Below are positions 6,007-12,968 of a stretch of DNA of 20,609 nucleotides, piece after piece. Location: contig DUHK01000149.1 of NCBI GenBank assembly GCA_013330915.1, forward strand, positions 1 through 20,609. Reading direction: 5' to 3'. Position numbers and translations under genes: made by a program. The number at the start of each line of letters is the position of its first letter. The first letter of the stretch is position 1. Source of the stretch: Methanosphaera sp. Its GTDB lineage: Archaea; Methanobacteriota; Methanobacteria; Methanobacteriales; Methanobacteriaceae. Below the pieces are notes generated by a model, which was not told the origin of the DNA, did not search any database, and worked only from the letters and a program-made list of their open reading frames with translations.

Positions 6007-7794
6007 ACCTCCACCTCCACCAAATCCTCCGGAACCTGGTCCTCCAATGTCGCCAAAGGATCCTGTGTCAAAGTTAGTGTTTTCAAGGCCTGTATTGGCC
6101 ATTCCCATAGGAATGAAAGTGCTTCTCATATGATGGAATCCCCATAAATAACCAAGTGAAACTACATCAGAGTCATATATGATGTTTTCTGGCAGGTTTC
6201 TGAATTCCATGAACTTTTTCATGTTCCTGGATACTTCATCTGCACATCCAAGTGCCGTGGCATATACCAGGAATCTTCCCCAGACCTGTATTGATGCTGG
6301 AGGATTTTCTTTTATTAAACTGAAGTCCTTTATGTACTTTTCAAAGTTTTTCCACTTGTCATGAAATACTTTTCCATCGGGGGTCCATCTTCCAAGGGGT
6401 GTGTCGACAAAGAGGAATATTACAATCTGTTCAACAATCAGTAGCACTGAAAGTATCATTCCAATCATTAGCCATGGTCCCTTACCCCACATCAGTGATG
6501 CAAATAGAAGTACAACTCCTACGAATATTGCCAGGATATTGTATCCGCTCATCATGTTTTCCTTGCTTTTATCATAATACTGGTTTACCTTACTTACAGG
6601 CACGTCCCTCATTGCATCTATTTTCCATGCATGTACGAACTTCTGGACTGTATATGAGTCTTCACCTATATTTTTTAGAGATATTTGTTGTTTATCATTT
6701 TCAAAATCTTTTAAAAAGTCTATTATATCCTTTTCATGTAGTTTTAAAGTGGATGTGTCCTTATCTGTTCTTCTTAAGATTGTGTCTTCTTCATTGCTTA
6801 CTATCATCTTATAGTATTTTTTATCCACCAAATCAAGAAGTGTTGCTGTGAATGCATCCTCGTTCAAATCCTCGATAATTCCAGGTATCATTGCATTGAC
6901 AAAGACTGGTGAATCATCGGTAGGAATTTGACTTTCATAATCTGCACTATATATTATTTTAGGATCTCTTCCCCATCTTAAAAACATTCCCACAGGAAGT
7001 ATCATCAGTATTGCAGATATTATTGCAGGAAGTGACCAGATGTTGTTATCAAAGGCTGTTTGACCTGCATATTTTATTTGATCCTGTTCAATCTGTGATT
7101 TTGCATCCTTATTTATTACATCAGCGTATTGTGTAGTTGTAAAGTATGATTTTGGCATCAGTATCCTTTGTTCTGCACTTGTCTTTGCCGGAATGTTTTT
7201 GTATGTTGTGGTTAACGTGTTGTCACTTGTCCATGAACTTTTTTCAACATATGTGTCCGGATTGTTCCAGTACTCTGTTTCATGCTGTGTTCCAGGTATT
7301 TCTATGATTGTTGTAAGCTTATCTACCTGCTGGTCCCATCCGTTTCCCCATGACATGTACTGAAATTCGGCAATATCGTTGTATATCTTTACGCCCTTGT
7401 TGAAATTATATTGATATATTACATTCACATCTTCATCGGATACTTTCTGTGTTTTCTGTGCATCCTTGTAAAGCCATACCTTAATGGTTACCAACCTGTC
7501 TGTCTGCTCTACTTCCACTGTATTGTAATATCCTGGTGTTTCAACGGAAATGTCCGTTATTGACTGCTGTCCACTTAACGGCACTATTTTTGTAACACCA
7601 TTAACGCTTCCCGTGATGGAATAAGTTATTTCATCACTGATGTGTACTGTTGCATTATCATTAACCACTATTGTTTCCTTGGCATTTGGCAATGAATAAC
7701 TACCACCAGCCGCAAAAGACAATGGAACAGCCAATAATATTAACAATAAAAATGTGCAAATAAAAAATTTCATCTTATTGTTATCCAAATTCAT
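5995..7794 (-). CDS. DUF2207 domain membrane protein, distal copy
   Basis: This 599-residue protein has an N-terminal signal/TM segment (about 9-28, ending LSFAAG) and an extracytoplasmic domain of ~220 residues (SVNGVTK, VETPGYYNTVEV, FNKGVKIYNDIAE, MSWGNGW). A TM helix lies near 252-272, followed by a cytoplasmic region. A pair of TM helices (~419-436 and 441-463) and a long region with NPPASIQVWGRFLVYATALG come next, and the C-terminus is glycine-rich (GSGGFGGGGGGVF). This is the full DUF2207 layout, and the glycine tail is shared with TPM-type proteins. Function is unknown; the LemA/DUF2207 association suggests an envelope role. It starts 99 bp after the other DUF2207 gene with GGGAGGG as ribosome-binding site. 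A TATA-like element near 7837-7847 suggests a separate promoter. It is about half identical to its neighbour by eye. Confidence 0.9.
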   Translation of the reverse strand: MNLDNNKMKFFICTFLLLILLAVPLSFAAGGSYSLPNAKETIVVNDNATVHISDEITYSITGSVNGVTKIVPLSGQQSITDISVETPGYYNTVEVEQTDRLVTIKVWLYKDAQKTQKVSDEDVNVIYQYNFNKGVKIYNDIAEFQYMSWGNGWDQQVDKLTTIIEIPGTQHETEYWNNPDTYVEKSSWTSDNTLTTTYKNIPAKTSAEQRILMPKSYFTTTQYADVINKDAKSQIEQDQIKYAGQTAFDNNIWSLPAIISAILMILPVGMFLRWGRDPKIIYSADYESQIPTDDSPVFVNAMIPGIIEDLNEDAFTATLLDLVDKKYYKMIVSNEEDTILRRTDKDTSTLKLHEKDIIDFLKDFENDKQQISLKNIGEDSYTVQKFVHAWKIDAMRDVPVSKVNQYYDKSKENMMSGYNILAIFVGVVLLFASLMWGKGPWLMIGMILSVLLIVEQIVIFLFVDTPLGRWTPDGKVFHDKWKNFEKYIKDFSLIKENPPASIQVWGRFLVYATALGCADEVSRNMKKFMEFRNLPENIIYDSDVVSLGYLWGFHHMRSTFIPMGMANTGLENTNFDTGSFGDIGGPGSGGFGGGGGGVF

Positions 7795-7864
7795 ATTAAT
7801 CCCTCCCCTGAAGAGTTTTATGACTGATTTAGATATATAAAAATAGTAAATAATATATTTTTCT

Positions 7865-7910
7865 AAAAAGGAGATTAAAGGTGAGTGTGGATTTTAGAAG
7901 GTTCCACCTC
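7865..7910 (-). terminator. Hairpin plus T-run at the end of the proximal DUF2207 gene
   Basis: GAG-T-GTGGA (7883-7891) pairs with TCCACCTC (7903-7910) with one bulged base. The element spans the stop codon at 7894-7896 and uses the GGTGGA glycine codons of the protein's tail as one arm. On the minus strand a five-T run follows (7865-7869). It is probably a termination or 3'-end element, with partial read-through possible. Confidence 0.4.
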
Positions 7911-9654
7911 CACCACCACCAAATCCTCCTCCACCAACACTTCCTATTCCTCCGGAAGATGTTTCTGATGGAGTTAGTGCATTGAATGTTGTGTCAAGGT
8001 GATTGAATCCACCGTAATATGCAAACATTACCGCATCCGAGCTGTTGAAATACTCTTCAGGTACTCCTGCAACGTTGAAATATTCTTTCATGTTTTTGGA
8101 TACTTCATCTGCACATCCAAGTGCTGCTGCATAAACCAGGTATTTTCCCCAGACCTGTATAGAGGCTGGGGGTCTTTCCTTGATTAGACTGAAGTCTGTT
8201 ATGTAGTTTTCAAAGTTTTTCCACTTGTCATGATATTCCTTGCCCTCTGGTGTCCATCGTCCCGGAACAGTGTTTGGTATGAATAGCATGATTATTGATT
8301 CACAAAACATCAGTACCGTAATTGCAAAGAGTATCCAGTAATATTGTGGAGATACTTCAATAAACATGAGAGCTATGAAGATAATTATGCTTAAAGCCAT
8401 CAGTCCGAAAGACAGGAAATTGAATATGACATAACCTTTATCAATGAAATATTTTTTTATCAGTGAATCAGGCACTTCCTGTGATGTTTGATCTTTCCAT
8501 GTTTCCCTGAAGTTCTTGAATACTTCTGGATCACATGTGTCGGCAATTGACTTTAGGGATATGTTTCCGTTTGATTCAAATTGAGAGAGGAATTGTATCA
8601 ATGATTTTTCAAATGTTTTCAGACCTGTTGTATCATTATTGACCAGAGTCAATATTGTGTCATCCTCATTGCTTGCAAATACCTTAAAGACTTTCCTGTT
8701 TATCAAATCAAGAAGTGTGGCATACATTGCATTGTCATCTATACTACCAGCATCACCATTTACCAGAGAATTAACTTCCACTGGTGATGAATCTGTTGGC
8801 AGGTCATATTCATAGTCTGCCTTGTATGGAATTTTTGGTTCTCTTCCGAAGAGTGCATAGATAGCTGCCGGAACTACCATTAAAAGTCCGAATAGTCCTG
8901 AAAGAATGCTTGTAACAGTATTTTTAAAATCACGATCCTCCTTGTATTTCTGTTGGTCGGCCTCTATTTGTGCCTTTGCATCCATATTTATTACCTGAGC
9001 GTTTTCTGAACTTTTAAAGTATGATTTTGGCATCAGAATTCTCTGTTCAAATGACGTGTATGAACCAATGCCTTCAGCTTCAGTGGTCAGGGTGTTGTCA
9101 TTGCTCCATCCACTTGTTACAACATAGTCATCAGGGTTGTTCCAGTATTCTGTATCACGGTTACTTCCAGGAATATGAATGTTTGTTACCAGACTGTCTA
9201 CACCACTTTTCCATTCGTTTCCCCATGACATGTACTGAAGTTCAGCTATATCGTTGTAAATTTTCACTCCCTTGTTGAATGTGTATTTATAGATAACTTT
9301 TACACTGGCATCACTGGTTCTTAAGCGTTTGTTTGCATCCACATAGAGCCATACTTTAATCCTTGTTTTTCCGTTTTCCCTGATTACCTCTACAGTATTA
9401 TAGTAGCCTGGTGTTTCAACGGATATGTTGGTTATTGTCTGGTTGTTGTTTAGGGGAATATCCCTATAAACACCATTTACACTACCCTCTATTTCATAAT
9501 AAATTGTTTCAGATATTAGTGTTGATCCGTCATCATTTACTGTAATGTCCTTGTTTGCCCATGGAATGGTGTAATCACCGTCTTCTGCAAATGAGACAGG
9601 AACCAGTAATATCATTAATAATAGTGAGATAATAATTACCTTTTTCATATTCAT
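7894..9654 (-). CDS. DUF2207 domain membrane protein, proximal copy
   Basis: This 586-residue paralogue of the gene downstream has the same domain order. A signal/TM segment lies at about 4-23 (ending VSFAED), then an extracytoplasmic domain with VETPGYYNTVEV and FNKGVKIYNDIAE, and a TM helix near 247-269 followed by the REPKIPYKADYE linker. Two TM helices follow (~409-431, 438-459), then the PPASIQVWGKYLVYAAALGCADEVSKNM region and a glycine tail GGGGFGGGGGGTF. The two copies share several identical blocks of 10-15 residues and remain similar at DNA level in places, but their cytoplasmic domains have diverged. The start is supported by GAGGAGGT just upstream; a second ATG two codons later is an alternative. 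It lies 93 bp downstream of lemA. Function is unknown. Confidence 0.9.
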   Translation of the reverse strand: MNMKKVIIISLLLMILLVPVSFAEDGDYTIPWANKDITVNDDGSTLISETIYYEIEGSVNGVYRDIPLNNNQTITNISVETPGYYNTVEVIRENGKTRIKVWLYVDANKRLRTSDASVKVIYKYTFNKGVKIYNDIAELQYMSWGNEWKSGVDSLVTNIHIPGSNRDTEYWNNPDDYVVTSGWSNDNTLTTEAEGIGSYTSFEQRILMPKSYFKSSENAQVINMDAKAQIEADQQKYKEDRDFKNTVTSILSGLFGLLMVVPAAIYALFGREPKIPYKADYEYDLPTDSSPVEVNSLVNGDAGSIDDNAMYATLLDLINRKVFKVFASNEDDTILTLVNNDTTGLKTFEKSLIQFLSQFESNGNISLKSIADTCDPEVFKNFRETWKDQTSQEVPDSLIKKYFIDKGYVIFNFLSFGLMALSIIIFIALMFIEVSPQYYWILFAITVLMFCESIIMLFIPNTVPGRWTPEGKEYHDKWKNFENYITDFSLIKERPPASIQVWGKYLVYAAALGCADEVSKNMKEYFNVAGVPEEYFNSSDAVMFAYYGGFNHLDTTFNALTPSETSSGGIGSVGGGGFGGGGGGTF

Positions 9655-9712
9655 AATTATACCTCCTCGTTCAAAAATTTAGGGTTAAACACTTTTAACA
9701 ATACCGTGTTTT

Positions 9713-9749
9713 AAAAAAAAAGAAAAATTTAATTTTATTTAATAAAATT
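9713..9749 (-). terminator. Hairpin plus T-run after lemA
   Basis: AATTTTATT and AATAAAATT form a perfect 9-bp inverted repeat with a 1-nt centre (9731-9749) that overlaps the lemA stop codon at 9748-9750. On the minus strand a nine-T run (9713-9721) follows. So small a central gap would open to a 3-5 nt loop in RNA. The T-run is a likely archaeal termination signal, separating lemA from, or attenuating, the DUF2207 genes. Confidence 0.5.
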
Positions 9750-10302
9750 AAAATTTAACGTTTGGTGCTGCTCTTGTACCTTCTTGAGCTTCGAAGAATT
9801 CTGATTTATCAAAATGGAAGATGCTTGCTACAAGACTGCTTGGGAATTGTTGACATAAGTTATTGTATTTGAGAACAGTGTCGTTGTAGAACTGTCTTGC
9901 ATATGAAATCTTATCTTCTGTATCAGATAATTCTTGTTGTAATTCTATGAAGTTTTGATTAGCTTTTAAATCAGGATATGCTTCACTGATAGCAAATAAA
10001 GATTTAAGTGCTTCAGTAATGTTGTTGTTTGCTTCTGCAACTTCCTGAACTGTTGTTGCATTTGCCATACTTGCTCTTGCCTGAGTTACTTGATTAAATG
10101 TTTCTTTCTCATGGCTGGCGTAACCTTTTACGGTTTCAACTATATTAGGTATTAAATCGTTACGTCTTTGGAGTTGTACATCAATTTGGCTCCATGCATT
10201 TTCCACACGATTTCTACCGTTTACTAAGTCGTTATAATATTTAACAATTAATAATCCGATTATAACTATTATAGCTATTATAACAATTAATAAAATATTC
10301 AT
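9748..10302 (-). CDS. lemA: LemA family protein
   Basis: This 184-residue protein has one N-terminal TM helix (about 3-21) with a very short outer N-terminus. The rest is an all-helical cytoplasmic bundle with the classical LemA signature: YYNDLVNGRNRVENAWSQIDVQLQRRNDLIPNIVETVKGYASHEKE in pieces, then the RARASM-like TQARASMANA, the SEAYPDLKANQNFIELQQEL segment and ISYARQFYNDTVLKYN, ending FPSSLVASIFHF. Length and motifs are complete. LemA proteins are widespread in bacteria and some archaea and often neighbour TPM or DUF2207 proteins; the molecular role is unknown. AGGAGG lies 8 nt upstream of the ATG, and a TATA-like element at 10341-10353 gives a short leader. It is divergent from the radical SAM gene on the plus strand. 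Confidence 0.95.
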   Translation of the reverse strand: MNILLIVIIAIIVIIGLLIVKYYNDLVNGRNRVENAWSQIDVQLQRRNDLIPNIVETVKGYASHEKETFNQVTQARASMANATTVQEVAEANNNITEALKSLFAISEAYPDLKANQNFIELQQELSDTEDKISYARQFYNDTVLKYNNLCQQFPSSLVASIFHFDKSEFFEAQEGTRAAPNVKF

Positions 10303-10340
10303 GAAGATTTCCTCCTACTCTTTTAATTTATTTACCAATT

Positions 10341-10353
10341 AATTTATAATATT
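10341..10353 (-). promoter_or_regulatory. Candidate TATA element of lemA
   Basis: On the minus strand this reads AATATTATAAATT, centred about 44 nt before the lemA ATG. This predicts transcription starting near 10321 and a leader of roughly 19 nt that contains the AGGAGG ribosome-binding site (10311-10316). Confidence 0.4.
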
Positions 10354-10360
10354 AAATTAA

Positions 10361-10371
10361 AATATATATAT
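10361..10371 (+). promoter_or_regulatory. Candidate TATA element of the DNA-repair-type radical SAM gene
   Basis: AATATATATAT centred near 10366 predicts transcription starting near 10391. That leaves a leader of about 20 nt containing GGGGGT (10401-10406) just before the ATG at 10413. It is the clearest TATA box in the 110-bp divergent spacer shared with lemA. Confidence 0.5.
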
Positions 10372-10412
10372 ACTTATTCTGAATATGATAAAAAGAAAAT
10401 GGGGGTAAAATA

Positions 10413-11540
10413 ATGAGTACATTCAAGGATTTGCAGTTGCTCTCTGACGCAGCATACTATGACAGGTGCAACTACGTTAACTACAACGTTGACAATGTTC
10501 TGGAGGAAACCGACAAGATAAAGGACGGAATCTATCATGCAAAGGCCGGAAGCAGGGATGTGCCATTATTTAAAATCCTCATGACAAACCAATGCAACAA
10601 TGACTGTGCATACTGTACAAACTGTATAGAGCACAAGTACCAGAGAGCCCGTCTTAGTCCTGAAGCCCTTGCCAGAATATACATGAAATACTATGAAAGT
10701 AACATGGTTGAGGGACTCTTTCTCAGTTCAGGAATCATAAAGGATGCTGATACCACCATGGAGGAAATGATAGAGGCTGCACATATATTGAGAAACAAGT
10801 ATTCATATAAAGGTTACATTCATCTGAAAATTATTCCAGGAGCAAGCAGGGATCACATTAAACATGCAATGCAACTGGCCGACAGGGTGAGTATTAACAT
10901 CGAGGCCGCCACCAGAGACGGTTTAAGCGACCTGTCAAGTACGAAAAACTATGATAAGGACATACTAAAAAGACTTGACTGGATTGATAATCTTCACAGA
11001 AGGGATCATAGTCTTGCAAGCAGTGGACATACCACCCAGATTATTGTAGGTGCAAATGAGGAAAGTGATGAGGAAATATTAAAACAGGTTTATAACCTTA
11101 CTAAGAAGTATGACGTGCTCTACAATTACTTCAGCAGTTTCACACCTGTCAAGGGTACGCCACTTGAAGGCCATGAGGCAAACAATCCGAAAAGAACAGG
11201 AAGACTTTACCAGACGGAATATCTTTTCACCCAGTATAACTATACCATGGATGATATCATACTCAATGACAACGGATTTCTGGACACAAGTACCGATCCA
11301 AAGTATACAATCGCATTGGAACATATGGAAGATTATCCATTAGACGTTAACACTGCAAAATATAAAGAATTAATACGAGTTCCGGGAATAGGATTAAAGA
11401 CTGCCAGGAGAATAAGACACAAGCAGAGTTTAAATGAAAAAATAACTAGTTTAAAAGAGCTTCAAAAATTGGGTGCCAACATCAACAAGTGTAAGATATT
11501 CGTTAAGGTCGGCGGTTCTTATCAGAGCACCTTGATATAA
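10413..11540 (+). CDS. Putative DNA modification/repair radical SAM protein with helix-hairpin-helix tail
   Basis: This 375-residue protein starts MSTFKDLQLLSDAAYYDRC, characteristic of the radical SAM family usually found beside an unusual uracil-DNA-glycosylase-like protein (the 'rSAM-linked UDG' pair). The radical SAM cysteines C61, C65 and C68 lie in CNNDCAYC, with a further C71. GLFLSSGI (~101-108) and the SINIEAA segment (~160-166) fit the TIM-barrel core. Near the C-terminus, IRVPGIGLKTARRI (~321-334) is a helix-hairpin-helix DNA-binding motif with a second helical repeat after it, pointing to nucleic acid as target. The glycosylase partner is not adjacent. The gene stands alone between lemA (divergent) and the mini-ParB gene (convergent). 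Its codons look richer in G/C than the AT-rich neighbours. Family call good, reaction unknown. Confidence 0.85.
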   Translation: MSTFKDLQLLSDAAYYDRCNYVNYNVDNVLEETDKIKDGIYHAKAGSRDVPLFKILMTNQCNNDCAYCTNCIEHKYQRARLSPEALARIYMKYYESNMVEGLFLSSGIIKDADTTMEEMIEAAHILRNKYSYKGYIHLKIIPGASRDHIKHAMQLADRVSINIEAATRDGLSDLSSTKNYDKDILKRLDWIDNLHRRDHSLASSGHTTQIIVGANEESDEEILKQVYNLTKKYDVLYNYFSSFTPVKGTPLEGHEANNPKRTGRLYQTEYLFTQYNYTMDDIILNDNGFLDTSTDPKYTIALEHMEDYPLDVNTAKYKELIRVPGIGLKTARRIRHKQSLNEKITSLKELQKLGANINKCKIFVKVGGSYQSTLI

Positions 11541-11558
11541 AAAAAATAGATTATAACA

Positions 11559-11583
11559 GGTTACCATTTGTAACCCATTTTTT
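11559..11583 (+). terminator. Terminator of the radical SAM gene
   Basis: GGTTAC (11559-11564) pairs with GTAACC (11570-11575) around a 5-nt loop. Six T residues follow at 11578-11583. The element begins 18 bp after the stop codon of the radical SAM gene and resembles a rho-independent terminator. Confidence 0.6.
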
Positions 11584-11591
11584 CCTTGGGT

Positions 11592-11614
11592 GATTGTTTT
11601 TTTAATAAACAATC
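11592..11614. terminator. Second inverted repeat in the convergent spacer
   Basis: GATTGTTT (11592-11599) and AAACAATC (11607-11614) form a perfect 8-bp stem with a 7-nt T-rich loop, in the spacer between two convergent genes. On the minus strand it lies about 36 nt after the mini-ParB stop codon, so it may stop transcription from that side, or act in both directions. Confidence 0.45.
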
Positions 11615-11649
11615 TGGGATATAAAATTGTTAAATATTCTTATTTGTGA

Positions 11650-11988
11650 TTACTCTTCAAAGAGTTTCCATATTTCAGGATACTTGTTTTTTATTGCAGC
11701 TTCCAGCAGTTCTGATGCTTCATTACTTATGCTGAATTCCGGAGTTGTTTTTTTAAGATAACGTAAACAGGCTGCACTTTTGGCTGACCATAAGCTGATT
11801 CTTGGATTTTTTTCAACTTCCTTTTTTATCTGTTCTACTTTATCATCGGATAATGAAAATGAAGGAACATTTTCAACAATATTTTTATTGATTGTTTTGG
11901 AATTATCCTCTGTTTTCTTATTTTTCTTTGGTTTTGATGGTTTTTTAATAAGGGCATCCAGTCCCCTGCCTAATGCATTGTCAGACAT
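11650..11988 (-). CDS. Small ParB-like partner of the ParA ATPase
   Basis: This 112-residue protein begins MSDNALGRGLDALIKK. LGRGLDALI is the N-terminal box of bacterial ParB/Spo0J proteins that contacts ParA. A lysine-rich, probably disordered linker follows (~15-45), then a helical region (about 48-110) with KVEQIKKEVEKNP and ASELLEAAIKNKYPEIWKLFEE. The ParB nuclease-like CTP-binding domain and the helix-turn-helix DNA-binding domain, which make bacterial ParB about 280 residues, are absent. The gene starts 3 bp after the parA stop and its GGTGA ribosome-binding site overlaps the end of parA, so the two are translationally coupled. I infer an adaptor that stimulates or recruits ParA; how it finds its cargo is unknown. 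Confidence 0.8.
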   Translation of the reverse strand: MSDNALGRGLDALIKKPSKPKKNKKTEDNSKTINKNIVENVPSFSLSDDKVEQIKKEVEKNPRISLWSAKSAACLRYLKKTTPEFSISNEASELLEAAIKNKYPEIWKLFEE

Positions 11989-11991
11989 TGT

Positions 11992-12765
11992 CTATTCACC
12001 TTCTAAACTAATAATTTCTTTTGCAAGTTTTATGTAAGCCTTTGTTCCGGAACAGTCAGGATCATATATTATGCAAGGTTTTCCGAAACTTGGTGCTTCA
12101 GCCAGCTTGACGTTACGTGGAATTTTTTCCTTGAATATGTATTCTGTATCCTTGAAGAAATCCTTAACCGTTTTTGATACGTCCTTGGATAGTCTTGTTC
12201 TTCCATCATATAGCGTGATTAATATACCTTTTATAGGGCATGGACTTTTAAGTCTTGATTCCACCAGTTTGATTGTTTCTAGTAAGTCTGCCATTCCTTC
12301 GAGTGCATAGAATTCTGACTGTATCGGAATTATTACAGAATCCGTTGCCACAAGTGCATTTAATGTTAATATTCCAAGGGATGGTGGTGCATCTATGAAT
12401 ATATAGTCAAAACCCAATTCATATTCACTTAACTTTTCGTTTAGTATGTAAGGATATCCTATTTCCTTGCTTAATTCTATTTCTGCACCGCTTAATGAAA
12501 TATTACTTGCAATTGCATATAGGTTTGGTATTTGTGTTTCCAGTACTGCTTCCTGGAATGAACATTTATCTGTAAGTAATGAGTATATTGTGTTTTCAAC
12601 TTCGCTTTTCTGTATTCCAAGGCTTGTTGTAGCGTTTCCCTGTGGATCCATATCGATAACCAATACCGTTTTGTCTAATGTTGCCAGGGCTGCAGACAGG
12701 TTTACTGCCGTGGTTGTTTTACCACATCCACCTTTCTGATTTAAAATTGTTATAATCTCTGTCAT
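11992..12765 (-). CDS. parA: ParA/Soj family ATPase
   Basis: This 257-residue protein has the deviant Walker A motif of ParA/MinD ATPases, KGGCGKTTT (11-19), with the signature lysine at the start. Walker A' VIDMDPQGN lies at 36-44 and Walker B YIFIDAPPSLG near 121-131. The C-terminal PRNVKLAEAPSFGKP (~216-230) is typical of Soj/ParA proteins. The short length with no N-terminal HTH matches the chromosomal Soj type, which partitions DNA or positions protein cargo through ATP-driven binding to nucleoid DNA. It is the first gene of a two-gene operon with the mini-ParB protein. AGGAG precedes the ATG, and repeats at 12831-12876 lie just upstream of the likely promoter. Confidence 0.92.
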   Translation of the reverse strand: MTEIITILNQKGGCGKTTTAVNLSAALATLDKTVLVIDMDPQGNATTSLGIQKSEVENTIYSLLTDKCSFQEAVLETQIPNLYAIASNISLSGAEIELSKEIGYPYILNEKLSEYELGFDYIFIDAPPSLGILTLNALVATDSVIIPIQSEFYALEGMADLLETIKLVESRLKSPCPIKGILITLYDGRTRLSKDVSKTVKDFFKDTEYIFKEKIPRNVKLAEAPSFGKPCIIYDPDCSGTKAYIKLAKEIISLEGE

Positions 12766-12810
12766 TTGATTACTCCTGTTAAAATAAATATCAAGTATCT
12801 TATATTAGTA

Positions 12811-12820
12811 TTTATTATAA
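12811..12820 (-). promoter_or_regulatory. Candidate TATA element of the parA operon
   Basis: The minus-strand reading is TTATAATAAA, centred about 51 nt before the parA ATG. Transcription would begin near 12790, giving a ~25-nt leader that includes the AGGAG ribosome-binding site. Other A/T stretches nearby could serve instead. Confidence 0.35.
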
Positions 12821-12830
12821 GAAGTAATAT

Positions 12831-12876
12831 TTATAAGTTATAATAGTAAAAGTAATTAGTTATAAGTTATAACTTA
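12831..12876. repeat. Direct repeat plus palindrome upstream of parA
   Basis: TTATAAGTTATAA occurs twice, at 12831-12843 and 12860-12872, 29 bp apart. The second copy is part of the perfect 14-bp palindrome TAAGTTATAACTTA (12863-12876). The heptamer AGTTATA appears three times (12836, 12858 and 12865). The cluster lies just upstream of the predicted parA TATA element, in the position of an operator or a partition site. AT-rich sequence produces chance repeats, but a 13-bp match of mixed composition plus the palindrome is more ordered than the neighbouring spacers. Confidence 0.45.
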
Positions 12877-12927
12877 ATATTTAAATAATAAAAAAAAAAA
12901 CATGAAATAACTGGAAAAAAATTAGTT

Positions 12928-12968
12928 AAAAAAAAGAGGAATAATTAATGTTGAAAAAAACATTAATT
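12928..12968 (-). terminator. Terminator of thrS overlapping its stop codon
   Basis: AATTAATGTT (12943-12952) and AACATTAATT (12959-12968) form a perfect 10-bp stem with a 6-nt loop. The right arm runs into the thrS stop codon (12967-12969). On the minus strand an eight-T run (12928-12935) follows, as in a factor-independent terminator. Confidence 0.6.

Noticed and set aside
6399..6851. Open frame of 150 codons on the plus strand inside the DUF2207 gene
   Set aside because: It lies antisense within a well-supported gene, its protein looks like low-complexity shadow sequence rich in Cys/Leu/Tyr, and it has no ribosome-binding site.
7894..7940. GGT/GGA-rich repeats at the ends of the DUF2207 genes as a tandem-repeat or CRISPR-like element
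   Set aside because: The repeat is simply the poly-glycine codon tail (GGFGGGGGG) in frame with both genes; there are no spacers.
5995..9654. Mobile-element origin of the tandem DUF2207 genes
   Set aside because: No terminal repeats, target duplications or transposase remnants are visible; ordinary tandem duplication explains the pair.
11541..12966. Integrated plasmid suggested by parA and repeats
   Set aside because: There is no replication protein, integrase or attachment-site duplication, and the flanks are housekeeping genes; a chromosomal Soj-type locus fits better.
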